This document shows, in pieces, positions 7,475 to 15,917 of a DNA stretch of 36,926 bases (position 1 is the first letter of the stretch; every line of letters begins with the position of its first letter). The notes under the pieces are model-generated. The model was not told the DNA's origin, searched no databases, and saw only the letters and a program-made list of their open reading frames with translations. The position numbers and the translations under genes are program-made. Location: assembly GCF_007992175.1 (NCBI RefSeq), contig NZ_BJZT01000048.1:1-36926 (forward strand). Direction: 5' to 3'. The stretch comes from Methylobacterium haplocladii (GTDB taxonomy: Bacteria; Pseudomonadota; Alphaproteobacteria; Rhizobiales; Beijerinckiaceae).

Positions 7475-10400
7475 TCACGCCGCCTTCTTCCCCGTCCCCA
7501 CCATCTTGGCGAGACTGCGAAGGATCCCGGTCGTCTCCTTGAGACGCGCCGGGATCGAGGTGAGCTCGCGGATGAAGACGATGCTCATGTCGGGCCGGAC
7601 CTTGGCGAAAGAGGCCTGTTGGGTGACGTAGGCGATGAGCCCCTGCGGGTTGGCGAATTTGCGCTCACGGAAGTGGACGACGATGCCCTTCGGGCCTGCC
7701 TCGACCTTCTCGATGTTGGTCGCGACGCAGAGGATCTTGATCGTCACGATCTTGAGGAGCTGCTCCACCTCCGGCGGCAGCCTGCCGAAGCGGTCGATCA
7801 GCTCGGCGCCGAAGCTCTCGAGCTCGGCGTCGTTTTCCAGCGTCGACAGGCGGCGGTAGAGCCCCAACCGGACGGTGAGATCCTCGACGTAATCCTCGGG
7901 GATGGTGACGGGTGCACCGAGCGCGATGGTCGGTGACCACGCCTCCTCCTCCGGCTCCTCGTAACCGGCCTTCAGCGCAGTGACGGCGTCCTCCAGCATC
8001 TGCTGGTAGAGCTCGTAGCCGACCTCCTTGACATGGCCGGACTGCTCGTCGCCGAGAAGGTTGCCGGCACCGCGGATGTCGAGGTCGTGGGATGCGAGCT
8101 GGAAGCCGGCGCCGAGGGTGTCCAGCGTCTGCAGCACCTTGAGGCGCTGCTCGGCCTGGGCCGTGAGCTGGCGGTTGGCCGGGGTCGTGAACAGCGCGTA
8201 GGCCCGGGCCTTCGAACGGCCGACGCGGCCGCGCAGCTGGTAGAGCTGGGCGAGGCCGAACATGTCGGCCCGGTGCACGATCAGCGTGTTGGCGGTGGGG
8301 ATGTCGAGGCCAGACTCGACGATGGTCGTCGAGAGCAGCACGTCGTACTTGCCCTCGTAGAAGGCCGTCATGACGTCCTCCAACTGCCCGGCCGCCATCT
8401 GGCCGTGCGCCACCGCCACCGTGGTCTCGGGCATCTCCCGGTCGAGGAAGCGCTTAACCTCGGCGAGGTCCTCGATGCGCGGGACCACGTAGAAGGACTG
8501 GCCGCCGCGGTAGCGCTCCCGCAGCAGCGCTTCGCGGATCAGCAGCGGATCGAACGGCGTCACGAAAGTGCGCACGGCCAAGCGATCCACCGGCGGCGTG
8601 GCGATGATCGAGAGTTCGCGTACGCCGGTCATGGCGAGCTGGAGCGTGCGCGGGATCGGCGTCGCCGAGAGCGTCAGCACGTGGACGTCGGCCTGCAGCG
8701 TCTTCAGGCGCTCCTTGTGGGAGACGCCGAAATGCTGCTCCTCGTCGACGATGATCAGGCCGAGATCCTTGAAGGCGATGTTCTTGGCCAGCAGAGCATG
8801 GGTACCGACGACGATATCGACGGTCCCGTCGGCAAGCCCTGCCCGGTTCTGGCGCATGTCGGCAGCCGAGACGAAGCGCGAGAGCTGCGCCACCTGGATC
8901 GGCAGGCCCTTGAAGCGCTCCGCAAACGTGCGGAAATGCTGGCGGGCCAGCAGCGTGGTCGGCACGATCACCGCGACCTGCTTGCCGGAGATCGACGCGG
9001 CGAAGGCGGCGCGCAACGCCACCTCGGTCTTGCCGAAGCCGACGTCGCCGCACACGAGGCGGTCCATCGGGCGGCCGGTGTTGAGGTCGTCGAGCACCGC
9101 ATCGATGGCGGTGGCCTGGTCCTCGGTCTCCTCGAAGGCGAAGCGGGCGGCGAACTCGCCGTAAAGCCCCTCCGGCGGACGAAGGCGGGGCGCCTGCTTC
9201 ACGAAACGCTGGGCCGCGACCTTGATCAGCGCCCCCGCCATTTCGAGGATGCGCTTCTTCATCCGCGCCTTGCGGGCCTGCCAGCCGCTGCCGCCGAGGC
9301 GGTCGAGCGCCACCTCCGAATCCTCGGAGCCGTAGCGGGTCAGGAGCTCGATGTTCTCCACCGGCAGCAGCAGCAGGCCGGTGGCGTACTGGATCTCCAG
9401 GCAGTCGTGCGGCGTGCCGGCGGCGTGCACGGTCTTCAGCGTCACGAAGCGGCCGATGCCGTGGTCGGCATGCACGACGAGATCGCCCGGCTGCAGCGCC
9501 TGCACCTCCAGGATCACGTCCTGCGGACGTTTCGAGCGGCGCTTCTGGCGCACCAGCCGGTCGCCGAGGATGTCGCCCTCCGAGACGACGGCGAGCCGGT
9601 CGATGACGAAGCCGGACTCCAAGCCCCAGACCGCCACCGCCACGTCGGTGCCGCGCTTGAGCGCGTTGACGGCGGTGAGTGTGTTGATCTCCAGCGGCTT
9701 CTTCAGACCGTGATCGCTGAGCACGCCGCAGAGCCGGTCGCGCGAGCCGTCGGACCAGGATCCGAGGATCACGTGATGACCGGATCCCTGCAGCTCCTTG
9801 ATGTGGGCCACTGCCGCGTCGAACACGCTCGCCGCCTCGTCCGCGCGCTCGGGCGCGAAGTTTCTTCCGCTTTTCGCGCCGCAGTCGATGACGGCGCGCT
9901 CCGTCGATTCAGGTTGCGCAAACGGCGTCAGCCGGGCGACGGCGCTCGCCGCGACCCGCTCCTTCCATTCGTTCGTGGTCAGGTAGAGCGCGCGCGGCGG
10001 CAGCGGCTTGTAGGGGGCGACGCCGGATTGCGGCGTCTTCTGCGCCTCGTCGCGGGCGTGGAAATAGTCCTGGATCAGGGCGAGGCGCTCGGTCGCCGCG
10101 TCCTCGGCCTGCGCGTCGAACACCAGCGGCACGCCGGCGACGTAGTCGAACAGCGTGTCGAGATGGTCGTAGAACAGCGGCATCCAGTGCTCGAGGCCGG
10201 CATAGCGCCGGCCCTCGCTGACGGTCTCGTAGAGCCGGTCGTCGCGGGTCGCCGCGCCGAAGGAGGCGATGTAGCCCTGTCGGAAGCGCCGGATCGTCTC
10301 GGTGACGAGCTGGACTTCGCTCATCGGCACGAGGTCGAGGGAGCGGAGCGAGCCGACGGTGCGCTGCGTCTCCGGATCGAAGGCGCGGATCGATTCGAGG

Positions 10401-11062
10401 GTGTCGCCGAAGAAATCGAGCCGGATCGGGTTCGGCAGGCCGGGCGGCGACAGGTCCAGAATGCCGCCGCGGACGGCGTATTCACCTGTGTCGCGCACCG
10501 TCCCGGTGCGCAGGAAGCCGTTGGCCTCGACCCACTCGGTGACCTTGGCCATCGGTACGATGGTGCCGGCGGCGGCCGAGAACGTCTCGACGGCGATGCG
10601 GGTCATCGGCGGCACGCGTTGCACGAGCGCATTCACCGTCGTGCAGAGGATGCGCGGCTTCTCCTCCGAGGAGCGCGAGCGGGTCAGGCGCGAGAGCGCG
10701 GTCATGCGCTGGGCCGCGATGCCGGAATTCGGCGAGACGCGGTCGTAGGGCTGGCAGTCCCAGCTCGGGAAATTCATTACCTCGATCTCGGGGGCGACGA
10801 ATTTCAGGGCGTGCTGGAAGGCGTTGGAGCGGCTCGAATCGCGCGCCACGTGCACCAGCACAGCCGGCCCCTCGAAGCCCTGCGCCAGCGCGCGGGCGAG
10901 GTCGGCCACGACGATGGTGTCGAACCCGTCCGGGACGTTTCCCAGCGTCGGGCTGTCGCCGCGCTTCAGCGCCTCCAGCGCCTTTGCCAGGGGCGCGGAT
11001 TTCGGCAGGGCGAAGCGGGCGACCTGTTGTTTCGGGGCGGGAGCGGGTGCGGTTTTGGCCAT
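7475..11062 (-). CDS. mfd: Transcription-repair coupling factor Mfd
   Basis: This is a 1195-aa protein, in the usual size range for Mfd. It removes RNA polymerase stalled at DNA lesions and recruits UvrA for strand-specific repair. The N-terminal UvrB-homology region (residues about 20-380) contains N-F-P-S-W-D-C-Q-P-Y-D-R-V-S-P. The RNA polymerase interaction (CarD-like) domain includes G-D-L-V-V-H-A-D-H-G-I-G-R-F. The helicase motor has G-D-V-G-F-G-K-T-E (Walker A, Lys678), D-E-E-Q-H-F-G-V and the S-A-T-P-I-P-R-T-L motif. The translocation motif Q-L-R-G-R-V-G-R and the C-terminal TRCF domain follow. The start at 11062 is preferred over 11161 because the latter adds an unconserved Arg-rich leader. 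It lies 79 bp downstream of sdhE on the same strand. Confidence 0.97.
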   Translation of the reverse strand: MAKTAPAPAPKQQVARFALPKSAPLAKALEALKRGDSPTLGNVPDGFDTIVVADLARALAQGFEGPAVLVHVARDSSRSNAFQHALKFVAPEIEVMNFPSWDCQPYDRVSPNSGIAAQRMTALSRLTRSRSSEEKPRILCTTVNALVQRVPPMTRIAVETFSAAAGTIVPMAKVTEWVEANGFLRTGTVRDTGEYAVRGGILDLSPPGLPNPIRLDFFGDTLESIRAFDPETQRTVGSLRSLDLVPMSEVQLVTETIRRFRQGYIASFGAATRDDRLYETVSEGRRYAGLEHWMPLFYDHLDTLFDYVAGVPLVFDAQAEDAATERLALIQDYFHARDEAQKTPQSGVAPYKPLPPRALYLTTNEWKERVAASAVARLTPFAQPESTERAVIDCGAKSGRNFAPERADEAASVFDAAVAHIKELQGSGHHVILGSWSDGSRDRLCGVLSDHGLKKPLEINTLTAVNALKRGTDVAVAVWGLESGFVIDRLAVVSEGDILGDRLVRQKRRSKRPQDVILEVQALQPGDLVVHADHGIGRFVTLKTVHAAGTPHDCLEIQYATGLLLLPVENIELLTRYGSEDSEVALDRLGGSGWQARKARMKKRILEMAGALIKVAAQRFVKQAPRLRPPEGLYGEFAARFAFEETEDQATAIDAVLDDLNTGRPMDRLVCGDVGFGKTEVALRAAFAASISGKQVAVIVPTTLLARQHFRTFAERFKGLPIQVAQLSRFVSAADMRQNRAGLADGTVDIVVGTHALLAKNIAFKDLGLIIVDEEQHFGVSHKERLKTLQADVHVLTLSATPIPRTLQLAMTGVRELSIIATPPVDRLAVRTFVTPFDPLLIREALLRERYRGGQSFYVVPRIEDLAEVKRFLDREMPETTVAVAHGQMAAGQLEDVMTAFYEGKYDVLLSTTIVESGLDIPTANTLIVHRADMFGLAQLYQLRGRVGRSKARAYALFTTPANRQLTAQAEQRLKVLQTLDTLGAGFQLASHDLDIRGAGNLLGDEQSGHVKEVGYELYQQMLEDAVTALKAGYEEPEEEAWSPTIALGAPVTIPEDYVEDLTVRLGLYRRLSTLENDAELESFGAELIDRFGRLPPEVEQLLKIVTIKILCVATNIEKVEAGPKGIVVHFRERKFANPQGLIAYVTQQASFAKVRPDMSIVFIRELTSIPARLKETTGILRSLAKMVGTGKKAA

Positions 11063-11141
11063 GTCGGGCGGGATGTAGCCCGAAACGCGCGGCGTGGTGA
11101 GGGGGCGGCGCGGGCTTAAAGGGTCGCGGTCGCGCATGCCC

Positions 11142-11438
11142 TCACGAATGGATCGGCGCATCGTGCCGATGAAACGCCTTGAGCCGGCGGTAGACGGGGG
11201 TGTCGTAATTCGCCGGCGTCTCGGCCTCGCCGGTGATCCAGCCGAGCAGGTCGCGGTCGGGCACCTCGATCAGGGCCTCGAAGACCGTGAGCTCGTCCTC
11301 CGTGAGCGTGCCGATCTCGGCATCGGCGAAGCGGCCCATGATCAGGTCCATCTCGCGCATGCCCCGGTGCCAGGCGCGGAACAGCGTGCGGCGGCGGCGC
11401 GGGTCGAGGTCGGCGCTGGTGCGGGTGGTGCCGGACAT
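11142..11438 (-). CDS. sdhE: Succinate dehydrogenase assembly factor SdhE (FAD assembly factor)
   Basis: This is a 98-aa protein of the SdhE/Sdh5 (DUF339) family, which promotes covalent flavinylation of the succinate dehydrogenase flavoprotein. The signature R-G-x-x-E is present as R25-G26-M-R-E29, within H-R-G-M-R-E-M-D-L-I-M-G-R-F, followed by the typical acidic L-T-E-D-E-L-x-x-F-E-x-L-I-E-V-P-D-x-D-L-L-G-W-I-T-G. The start at 11438 is used since further upstream the frame crosses a repeat and reads as low-quality sequence. It lies directly upstream of mfd, with recG nearby on the other strand, an arrangement common in alphaproteobacteria. Co-transcription with mfd is likely. Confidence 0.93.
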   Translation of the reverse strand: MSGTTRTSADLDPRRRRTLFRAWHRGMREMDLIMGRFADAEIGTLTEDELTVFEALIEVPDRDLLGWITGEAETPANYDTPVYRRLKAFHRHDAPIHS

Positions 11439-11496
11439 GGGGTGAGGCTCCGGTCTGAGGGGCTGCCGGCGAGCGATGTCCAACCCTCTTCCTCGG

Positions 11497-11586
11497 CCTG
11501 AGGTGCCGCGCAGCGGCCTCGAAGGGTCCTCCAGAGGCCGCGAGCGCACTGGAAGATCCTTCGAGGCCGCTGCGCGGCACGTCAGG
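11497..11586. repeat. Intergenic palindromic repeat (REP-like)
   Basis: Two arms of about 36 bp in inverted orientation (11497-11537 and 11549-11586) share a perfect core GTGCCGCGCAGCGGCCTCGA with small differences at the ends. The spacing between arms is about 12 bp. It lies between sdhE and the beta-flower gene and would form a long stem in RNA. It resembles dispersed palindromes I associate with Methylobacterium intergenic regions. Only one copy of this family is in the window. Confidence 0.7.
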
Positions 11587-11682
11587 ATGAGAGCGAGGGT
11601 GGGAGACGCGACGTCAGGCAGGCCTGGGGTGGGCGATCGGTGGACGGAGTCTAACCCACCGCCGGGCGTTGCGCGAAGGGCC

Positions 11683-12033
11683 TCACGTCAAACCCGCAAA
11701 CGTCTCGTTCGACCACGCCGAAGACAGCACCGGATGAGCCGGTGCGGTCTCTCGCTCGCCGCGGGCGGGCTTCGCGCTGCGCTGCCCCTTCGTCGCCCGC
11801 GGCCCGCGCGCCGGCTTTTCGGGGCCGCCGACGGCGTCGAACTCGAACAGAATGCGCGCGCCGCGCGCGTCACAGATCCAACCGTCTGCGAACCAGCCGA
11901 TGAACTGGCCCGAATAGGCGAAGACGCCGTCGTCGTGGATGAAGGCGGCGGGGCGGCCGTCCCAGAGGAACAGCGAGCGCCCGTCGTCGCAGAAGGCCAC
12001 GGCCCGGCCCTCGCGGTCGAAGAATTCGATCAT
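11683..12033 (-). CDS. 4-fold beta flower domain-containing protein
   Basis: This is a 116-aa protein. The first 70 residues carry four short aromatic/glycine-rich repeats, seen as A-F-C-D-D-G-R-S-L-F-L-W-D-G-R-P-A-A-F-I, then V-F-A-Y-S-G-Q-F-I-G-W-F and D-G-W-I-C-D-A-R-G-A. This matches the 4-fold beta flower domain. The remaining 45 residues are Lys/Arg/Ala/Pro-rich and probably disordered. The molecular function of the family is unknown. The gene is divergent from recG, with 174 bp between the starts. Confidence 0.8.
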   Translation of the reverse strand: MIEFFDREGRAVAFCDDGRSLFLWDGRPAAFIHDDGVFAYSGQFIGWFADGWICDARGARILFEFDAVGGPEKPARGPRATKGQRSAKPARGERETAPAHPVLSSAWSNETFAGLT

Positions 12034-12085
12034 GACAGCCCGTCCGTGTTTCCGCAGGACGCGCAGCCTATCACGGAATGCAGGG

Positions 12086-12121
12086 GATCACCGGATCCTC
12101 CGATCCCGGGATCAGGGGATC
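12086..12121. repeat. Five GATC sites phased at exactly 8 bp
   Basis: GATC occurs at 12086, 12094, 12102, 12110 and 12118, each 8 bp after the last, in the intergenic region between the beta-flower gene and recG. The block contains the palindrome GATCCCGGGATC and is partly self-complementary. The function is unknown: it may be a repeat relic or a binding site. Confidence 0.6.
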
Positions 12122-12207
12122 GCGCACTTGTCGCCGGGACGCGGCGGCGCTCACGCGATAGAAACCCCGATCGTGGAAGAGAACGCCTCCGCCGCTCATA
12201 AAAATCC

Positions 12208-14334
12208 ATGACCGACGCCCCCCGCCTGCGCCCGAGCCTCCTCGACGCCCTGTTCGCTCCGGCGCGCGGGCTGCCCGGCGTTGGGCCGAAGATGGCGCCG
12301 CTCATCGAGCGGCTGCTCGGAACCGAGGAGCGGCCGGCGCGCATCGTCGACCTGCTGTTCCACCTGCCCCAGCGCGGCATCGCACGGCCCCTCTGCGGCG
12401 CGATCGCGCAGGCGCCGATCGGCGAGCCGGTGACGCTCGGCGTCACGGTGTCCGAGCATCGCCCGCCGACGGGGGGGCGCCGCGCCCACCGGGTGCTGGT
12501 CGAGGATGCCAGCGGCGACGTCAGCCTCGTCTTCTTCGGTATGCCGAAGGCCCGGGTGGAGAAGATGCTGCCGCTCGGCGCCCATCGCTACGTCTCGGGG
12601 CGGATCGAGCTGTGGGAGGGCCACCGGCAGATGGTGCATCCCTCGCGCATCATCGACGAGGCCGGCTTTTCGGACCTGCCCGCCGTCGAACCGGTCTACG
12701 GCGCCACCGAGGGGCTGACCTCGCGCGCCATCAGCCGCCTCGCCCACAGCGCCCTCGACCGGCTTCCGGTGCTGCCGGAATGGCAGGACCCGGCCTGGCT
12801 GCGGCAGAACGCGCTTCCCCCCTTCGCGGATGCGCTCCGTGCCGAGCACCATCCGGAAGACGCCCCGCCCCCCGTGGCCGAGGGCGCGAGCCCGCCGCAG
12901 ACTCCGGCCCGCCGCAGACTCGCCTATGACGAGCTCCTGGCCTCGCAGCTGGCGCTCGCCCTGATGCGTGCCCGTGCGCGGAAGAAGCCCGGCCGGGCCA
13001 ATGCCGGCGACGGGCATCTGAAGGAGCGGATCGAGGCCGCCCTGCCCTTTTCACTGACGGGCGCGCAGGCGCGCGCGGTCGACGAGATCCGGGCCGACAT
13101 GGCCTCGGACAAGCGCATGCTGCGCCTGCTCCAGGGCGACGTCGGCTCGGGAAAGACAGCGGTGGCGCTGCTCGCCATGGCCTCGGCCGTCGAGGTCGGC
13201 CGGCAGGCGGCGCTGATGGCGCCGACCGAGATCCTGGCACGGCAGCATTTCGAGCGGCTGACGCCGCTGATCGGGGCGCTGCGCATCCGCCTCCTCACCG
13301 GCCGCGACAAGGTCGCCGAGCGCCGTGCGACGCTGGCCGACCTCGCCACGGGCAACATCGATATCGTGGTGGGCACCCACGCGCTGTTCCAGGACAGCGT
13401 GGTGTTCGCCGATCTCGGCGTCGCCGTGGTCGACGAGCAGCACCGCTTCGGTGTGCACCAGCGCCTCGCGCTCGGGGCCAAGGGCGAGGCGGTGGACATC
13501 CTCGTGATGACCGCGACGCCGATCCCGCGCACCCTGGCGCTGACCTTCTTCGGCGACATGGACGTCTCGGTGCTCGACGAGAAGCCGGCCGGGCGCCAGC
13601 CGATCAAGACGATCACCATCCCCGTCGAGCGCACGGAGGAGGTGGTGGCGGGCCTCCACCGGGCGCTCCAGGCAGGCGACCGCGTCTACTGGATCTGCCC
13701 GCTGGTGGCGGAATCCGAGTTCATCGACCTCGCCGCCGCGGCCGAGCGCTTCGACGACCTCACCAAAGAGTTCGGCACCACCGTCGGCCTGATCCACGGC
13801 AAGATGCCGGGGCCGGAGAAGGACGCCGCCATGGAGCGCTTCGCCTCCGGCGAGACCCGGATCCTGGTCTCGACCACGGTGGTCGAGGTCGGCGTCGACG
13901 TGCCGGAGGCCACGATCATGGTGATCGAGCATGCCGAGCGCTTCGGCCTCGCCCAGCTCCACCAGCTGCGCGGCCGCGTCGGGCGTGGCCAAAAACCCTC
14001 GTCCTGCCTGCTGCTCTATCGCGGACCGCTGGGCCAGGTCGCCAAGGCGCGGCTCGAAATGATGCGCGAGACCGACGATGGTTTCCGGATCGCGGAAGAA
14101 GACCTGCGCCTGCGCGGCGAGGGCGAGGTGCTCGGCACCCGCCAATCCGGTCTCGCCGCCTTCCGCCTTGCGCGGCTGGAGAGCGACGGCGACCTGCTGG
14201 AAGTCGCCCGCGACGATGCCCGGCTGATCGTGGAGCGGGATCCGGGTTTGCGGAGCGAACGGGGCGAAGCGCTGCGGGTGCTGCTGTACCTCTTCGAGCG
14301 GGATGCGGCGATCCGGTTGCTCGGGGCGGGGTGA
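12208..14334 (+). CDS. recG: ATP-dependent DNA helicase RecG
   Basis: This is a 708-aa protein of typical RecG length. It unwinds and regresses stalled replication forks and branched recombination intermediates. The N-terminal wedge/OB domain (residues about 15-160) includes G-V-G-P-K and the fold around V-L-V-E-D-A-S-G-D-V-S-L-V-F-F. The motor domain has Walker A G-D-V-G-S-G-K-T (Lys316), the DEQH box at 409-412 in V-V-D-E-Q-H-R-F-G-V, and M-T-A-T-P-I-P-R-T-L. The C-terminal helicase domain holds T-T-V-V-E-V-G-V-D-V-P and H-Q-L-R-G-R-V-G-R-G, followed by the L-R-G-E-G-E-V-L-G-T-R-Q-S-G motif characteristic of RecG. An Ala/Pro-rich linker (about 210-235) is a minor insertion. It is divergent from the sdhE-mfd unit, linking two repair motors in one locus. 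Confidence 0.97.
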   Translation: MTDAPRLRPSLLDALFAPARGLPGVGPKMAPLIERLLGTEERPARIVDLLFHLPQRGIARPLCGAIAQAPIGEPVTLGVTVSEHRPPTGGRRAHRVLVEDASGDVSLVFFGMPKARVEKMLPLGAHRYVSGRIELWEGHRQMVHPSRIIDEAGFSDLPAVEPVYGATEGLTSRAISRLAHSALDRLPVLPEWQDPAWLRQNALPPFADALRAEHHPEDAPPPVAEGASPPQTPARRRLAYDELLASQLALALMRARARKKPGRANAGDGHLKERIEAALPFSLTGAQARAVDEIRADMASDKRMLRLLQGDVGSGKTAVALLAMASAVEVGRQAALMAPTEILARQHFERLTPLIGALRIRLLTGRDKVAERRATLADLATGNIDIVVGTHALFQDSVVFADLGVAVVDEQHRFGVHQRLALGAKGEAVDILVMTATPIPRTLALTFFGDMDVSVLDEKPAGRQPIKTITIPVERTEEVVAGLHRALQAGDRVYWICPLVAESEFIDLAAAAERFDDLTKEFGTTVGLIHGKMPGPEKDAAMERFASGETRILVSTTVVEVGVDVPEATIMVIEHAERFGLAQLHQLRGRVGRGQKPSSCLLLYRGPLGQVAKARLEMMRETDDGFRIAEEDLRLRGEGEVLGTRQSGLAAFRLARLESDGDLLEVARDDARLIVERDPGLRSERGEALRVLLYLFERDAAIRLLGAG

Positions 14335-14668
14335 GGTATCCGGCGGGTGAACGAAAGCCTGCAGAACGTTCAGATTCGCCGCTGTCCTGCCCGTTCAGAC
14401 AGCAGGAACCTGAACGGGTCTTCCGCTGCGGCAGACTGCGCGCCCGCGCCGCATTCCAAGCGCTTGATGCGATCTGATAAATTTGATTTAGATACGGAAT
14501 TTCAGAGACTTGGAGGAATATCCTGAAGCACTGCAAGAACTGCGTCCGGTGCCGCGGGACAGGCAGTGTGGCCTTCATGAACTTGAAATGAACGTATTAC
14601 CGGCTTAACTGGAGATGAACGAAAGGCCCGTCACATTGGGCTGCCACAGACGAATCGGGAGACCGACC
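14335..14668. other. Intergenic region with hairpin and AT-rich stretch
   Basis: The 334 bp between recG and the small membrane protein gene contain a 9-bp inverted repeat, CCCGTTCAG / CTGAACGGG (14390-14398 and 14410-14418), which may help terminate recG. They also contain an unusually AT-rich stretch at about 14475-14515 that is a reasonable place for a promoter of the downstream gene. No other gene is supported here. Confidence 0.4.
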
Positions 14669-14995
14669 ATGTCGAACGGACTGTTCCAGAATCTGCCGGG
14701 TGCCCACGAAATGGGCTACGCGAGCGCTCTGCCGAACGAGCCGTGGCTGCTTCCGATCAGCGACACGATCGCGGCCGCGCCCTCTTCCGAGGAGCTGATG
14801 GCCGGCGTGCGCCAGTCGGCCCGTCCCTTCAAGATCGCTGCGAACGCGCTTTGCGCCGTGCTGGCCCTTCTGCTGACGGCGCAGATGACCACGGGTTGGG
14901 TCGGTTCGGGTTCGCACCCGTCCACGGGTCAGATCGCCGACGCGACTCCGCCGACGATCGCCGTCGAGAAGGCCGCGCTGACCGTCAGCCACTGA
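14669..14995 (+). CDS. Small single-pass membrane protein, unknown function
   Basis: This is a 108-aa protein. The ATG at 14669 has GGGAG about 7 nt upstream; an earlier ATG at 14615 adds 18 Arg-rich residues and is less likely. One clear transmembrane segment (about residues 54-78, I-A-A-N-A-L-C-A-V-L-A-L-L-L-T) is followed by a short Gly/Ser/Thr-rich tail that would be periplasmic. I do not recognise a family. It is convergent with the DUF502 gene and has a strong terminator after it. The function is unknown. Confidence 0.65.
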   Translation: MSNGLFQNLPGAHEMGYASALPNEPWLLPISDTIAAAPSSEELMAGVRQSARPFKIAANALCAVLALLLTAQMTTGWVGSGSHPSTGQIADATPPTIAVEKAALTVSH

Positions 14996-15001
14996 CGCAG
15001 C

Positions 15002-15072
15002 GAGGGCGCCCGGCGCCCTCACCCCACCGCTGATCTATGCCTCTTGGCGCGCCGGCTCCCGGCGCGCCTTTT
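15002..15072 (+). terminator. Tandem terminator hairpins, second with T-tract
   Basis: Two hairpins follow the small membrane protein gene. The first is GAGGGCGC-CCG-GCGCCCTC (15002-15020). The second is a perfect 10-bp stem GGCGCGCCGG / CCGGCGCGCC with a 3-nt loop, followed by TTTT (15046-15072). The second lies inside the last codons of the convergent DUF502 gene. Confidence 0.75.
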
Positions 15073-15856
15073 CGTTGTCCGGCGCATCCACCTGCCCCGG
15101 ACGCAGCGAGGCGGCCATGGCCTGGAGGCGGCCCTGCGGGTCCTCCGGCTGGATCACCCCGGCCGACATCACGAGCTTGGCGGCATCGTCGACGCTGATG
15201 GCGAGCTCGATCACCTCCGAGCGCGGCAGGTAGAAGAAGAAGCCCGTCGTCGGGTTCGGGGCGCAGGGCAGGAAGACCCCGACATAGTCGTGGCCGCCGG
15301 TGCCCTCCGCCGTCACGTCGCCCTTCGGAAGCGCCGCCTGCACCTCGACCCCGGCGGGCGCGGACAGGAACACCACCGACCACGTGCCCTTAACCGGAAA
15401 CTCGACGAGCCCCACGGTGCGGAAGGAGGTGCCGTTGGCGGAAAACAGCGTCTCGAAGATCTGGCGGAGGCCTCGGTAGAGGCCGGAGATCACCGGTGTG
15501 CGGGCGAGCAGCACCTCGCCGAACTCGACGACCGAGCGACCGACGAGGTTCGCCGTGAGGAAGCCGAGCAGCGTCACCGCGACGAAGGCGATGACGAGGC
15601 CGAGGCCCGGAATCGAGAAGGGCAGGTAGTGGTCGGGCAGGTAGCTCGCCGGCACCAGCGGCTTCACCCAGCCGTCGATCAGCGCGATGATCCACCAGGT
15701 GATGTAGATCGTGATCGCCAGCGGCCCGGCGACGATGATGCCGGTGAGGAAGTAGGTGCGAAGCCGCCCCCGTGCGCTCACGCGCTTCTTGGGCGAGACG
15801 GGATCGGGCTCCGGGATCGGCGTGATGGTTGGCGCCACGGATGTACTCTGGACCAT
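15035..15856 (-). CDS. DUF502 domain-containing integral membrane protein
   Basis: This is a 273-aa protein. A short proline-rich cytoplasmic leader precedes two transmembrane regions (about 34-62 and 80-106), with the family hallmarks F-L-T-G-I-I-V-A-G-P-L-A-I-T-I-Y and G-L-G-L-V-I-A-F-V-A-V-T-L-L-G. The soluble part contains T-P-V-I-S-G-L-Y-R-G-L-R-Q-I-F-E-T and the P-N-P-T-T-G-F-F-F-Y-L-P motif. These are typical of DUF502, a family found widely in bacteria and plants (COV-like proteins) whose biochemical role is not established. It is transcribed alone. Its 3' end overlaps a terminator for the convergent gene. Confidence 0.9.
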   Translation of the reverse strand: MVQSTSVAPTITPIPEPDPVSPKKRVSARGRLRTYFLTGIIVAGPLAITIYITWWIIALIDGWVKPLVPASYLPDHYLPFSIPGLGLVIAFVAVTLLGFLTANLVGRSVVEFGEVLLARTPVISGLYRGLRQIFETLFSANGTSFRTVGLVEFPVKGTWSVVFLSAPAGVEVQAALPKGDVTAEGTGGHDYVGVFLPCAPNPTTGFFFYLPRSEVIELAISVDDAAKLVMSAGVIQPEDPQGRLQAMAASLRPGQVDAPDNEKARREPARQEA

Positions 15857-15917
15857 GGGATGCCGGACGTGCGCCGTCGGGTCCCCCGCTCAGAGGTAGC
15901 CGGTCGCCCGACGCGCC

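Noticed and set aside
8033..11119. Open frame of 1028 codons opposite mfd
   Set aside because: It is antisense to a gene with all Mfd motifs, and its sequence has no recognisable domain.
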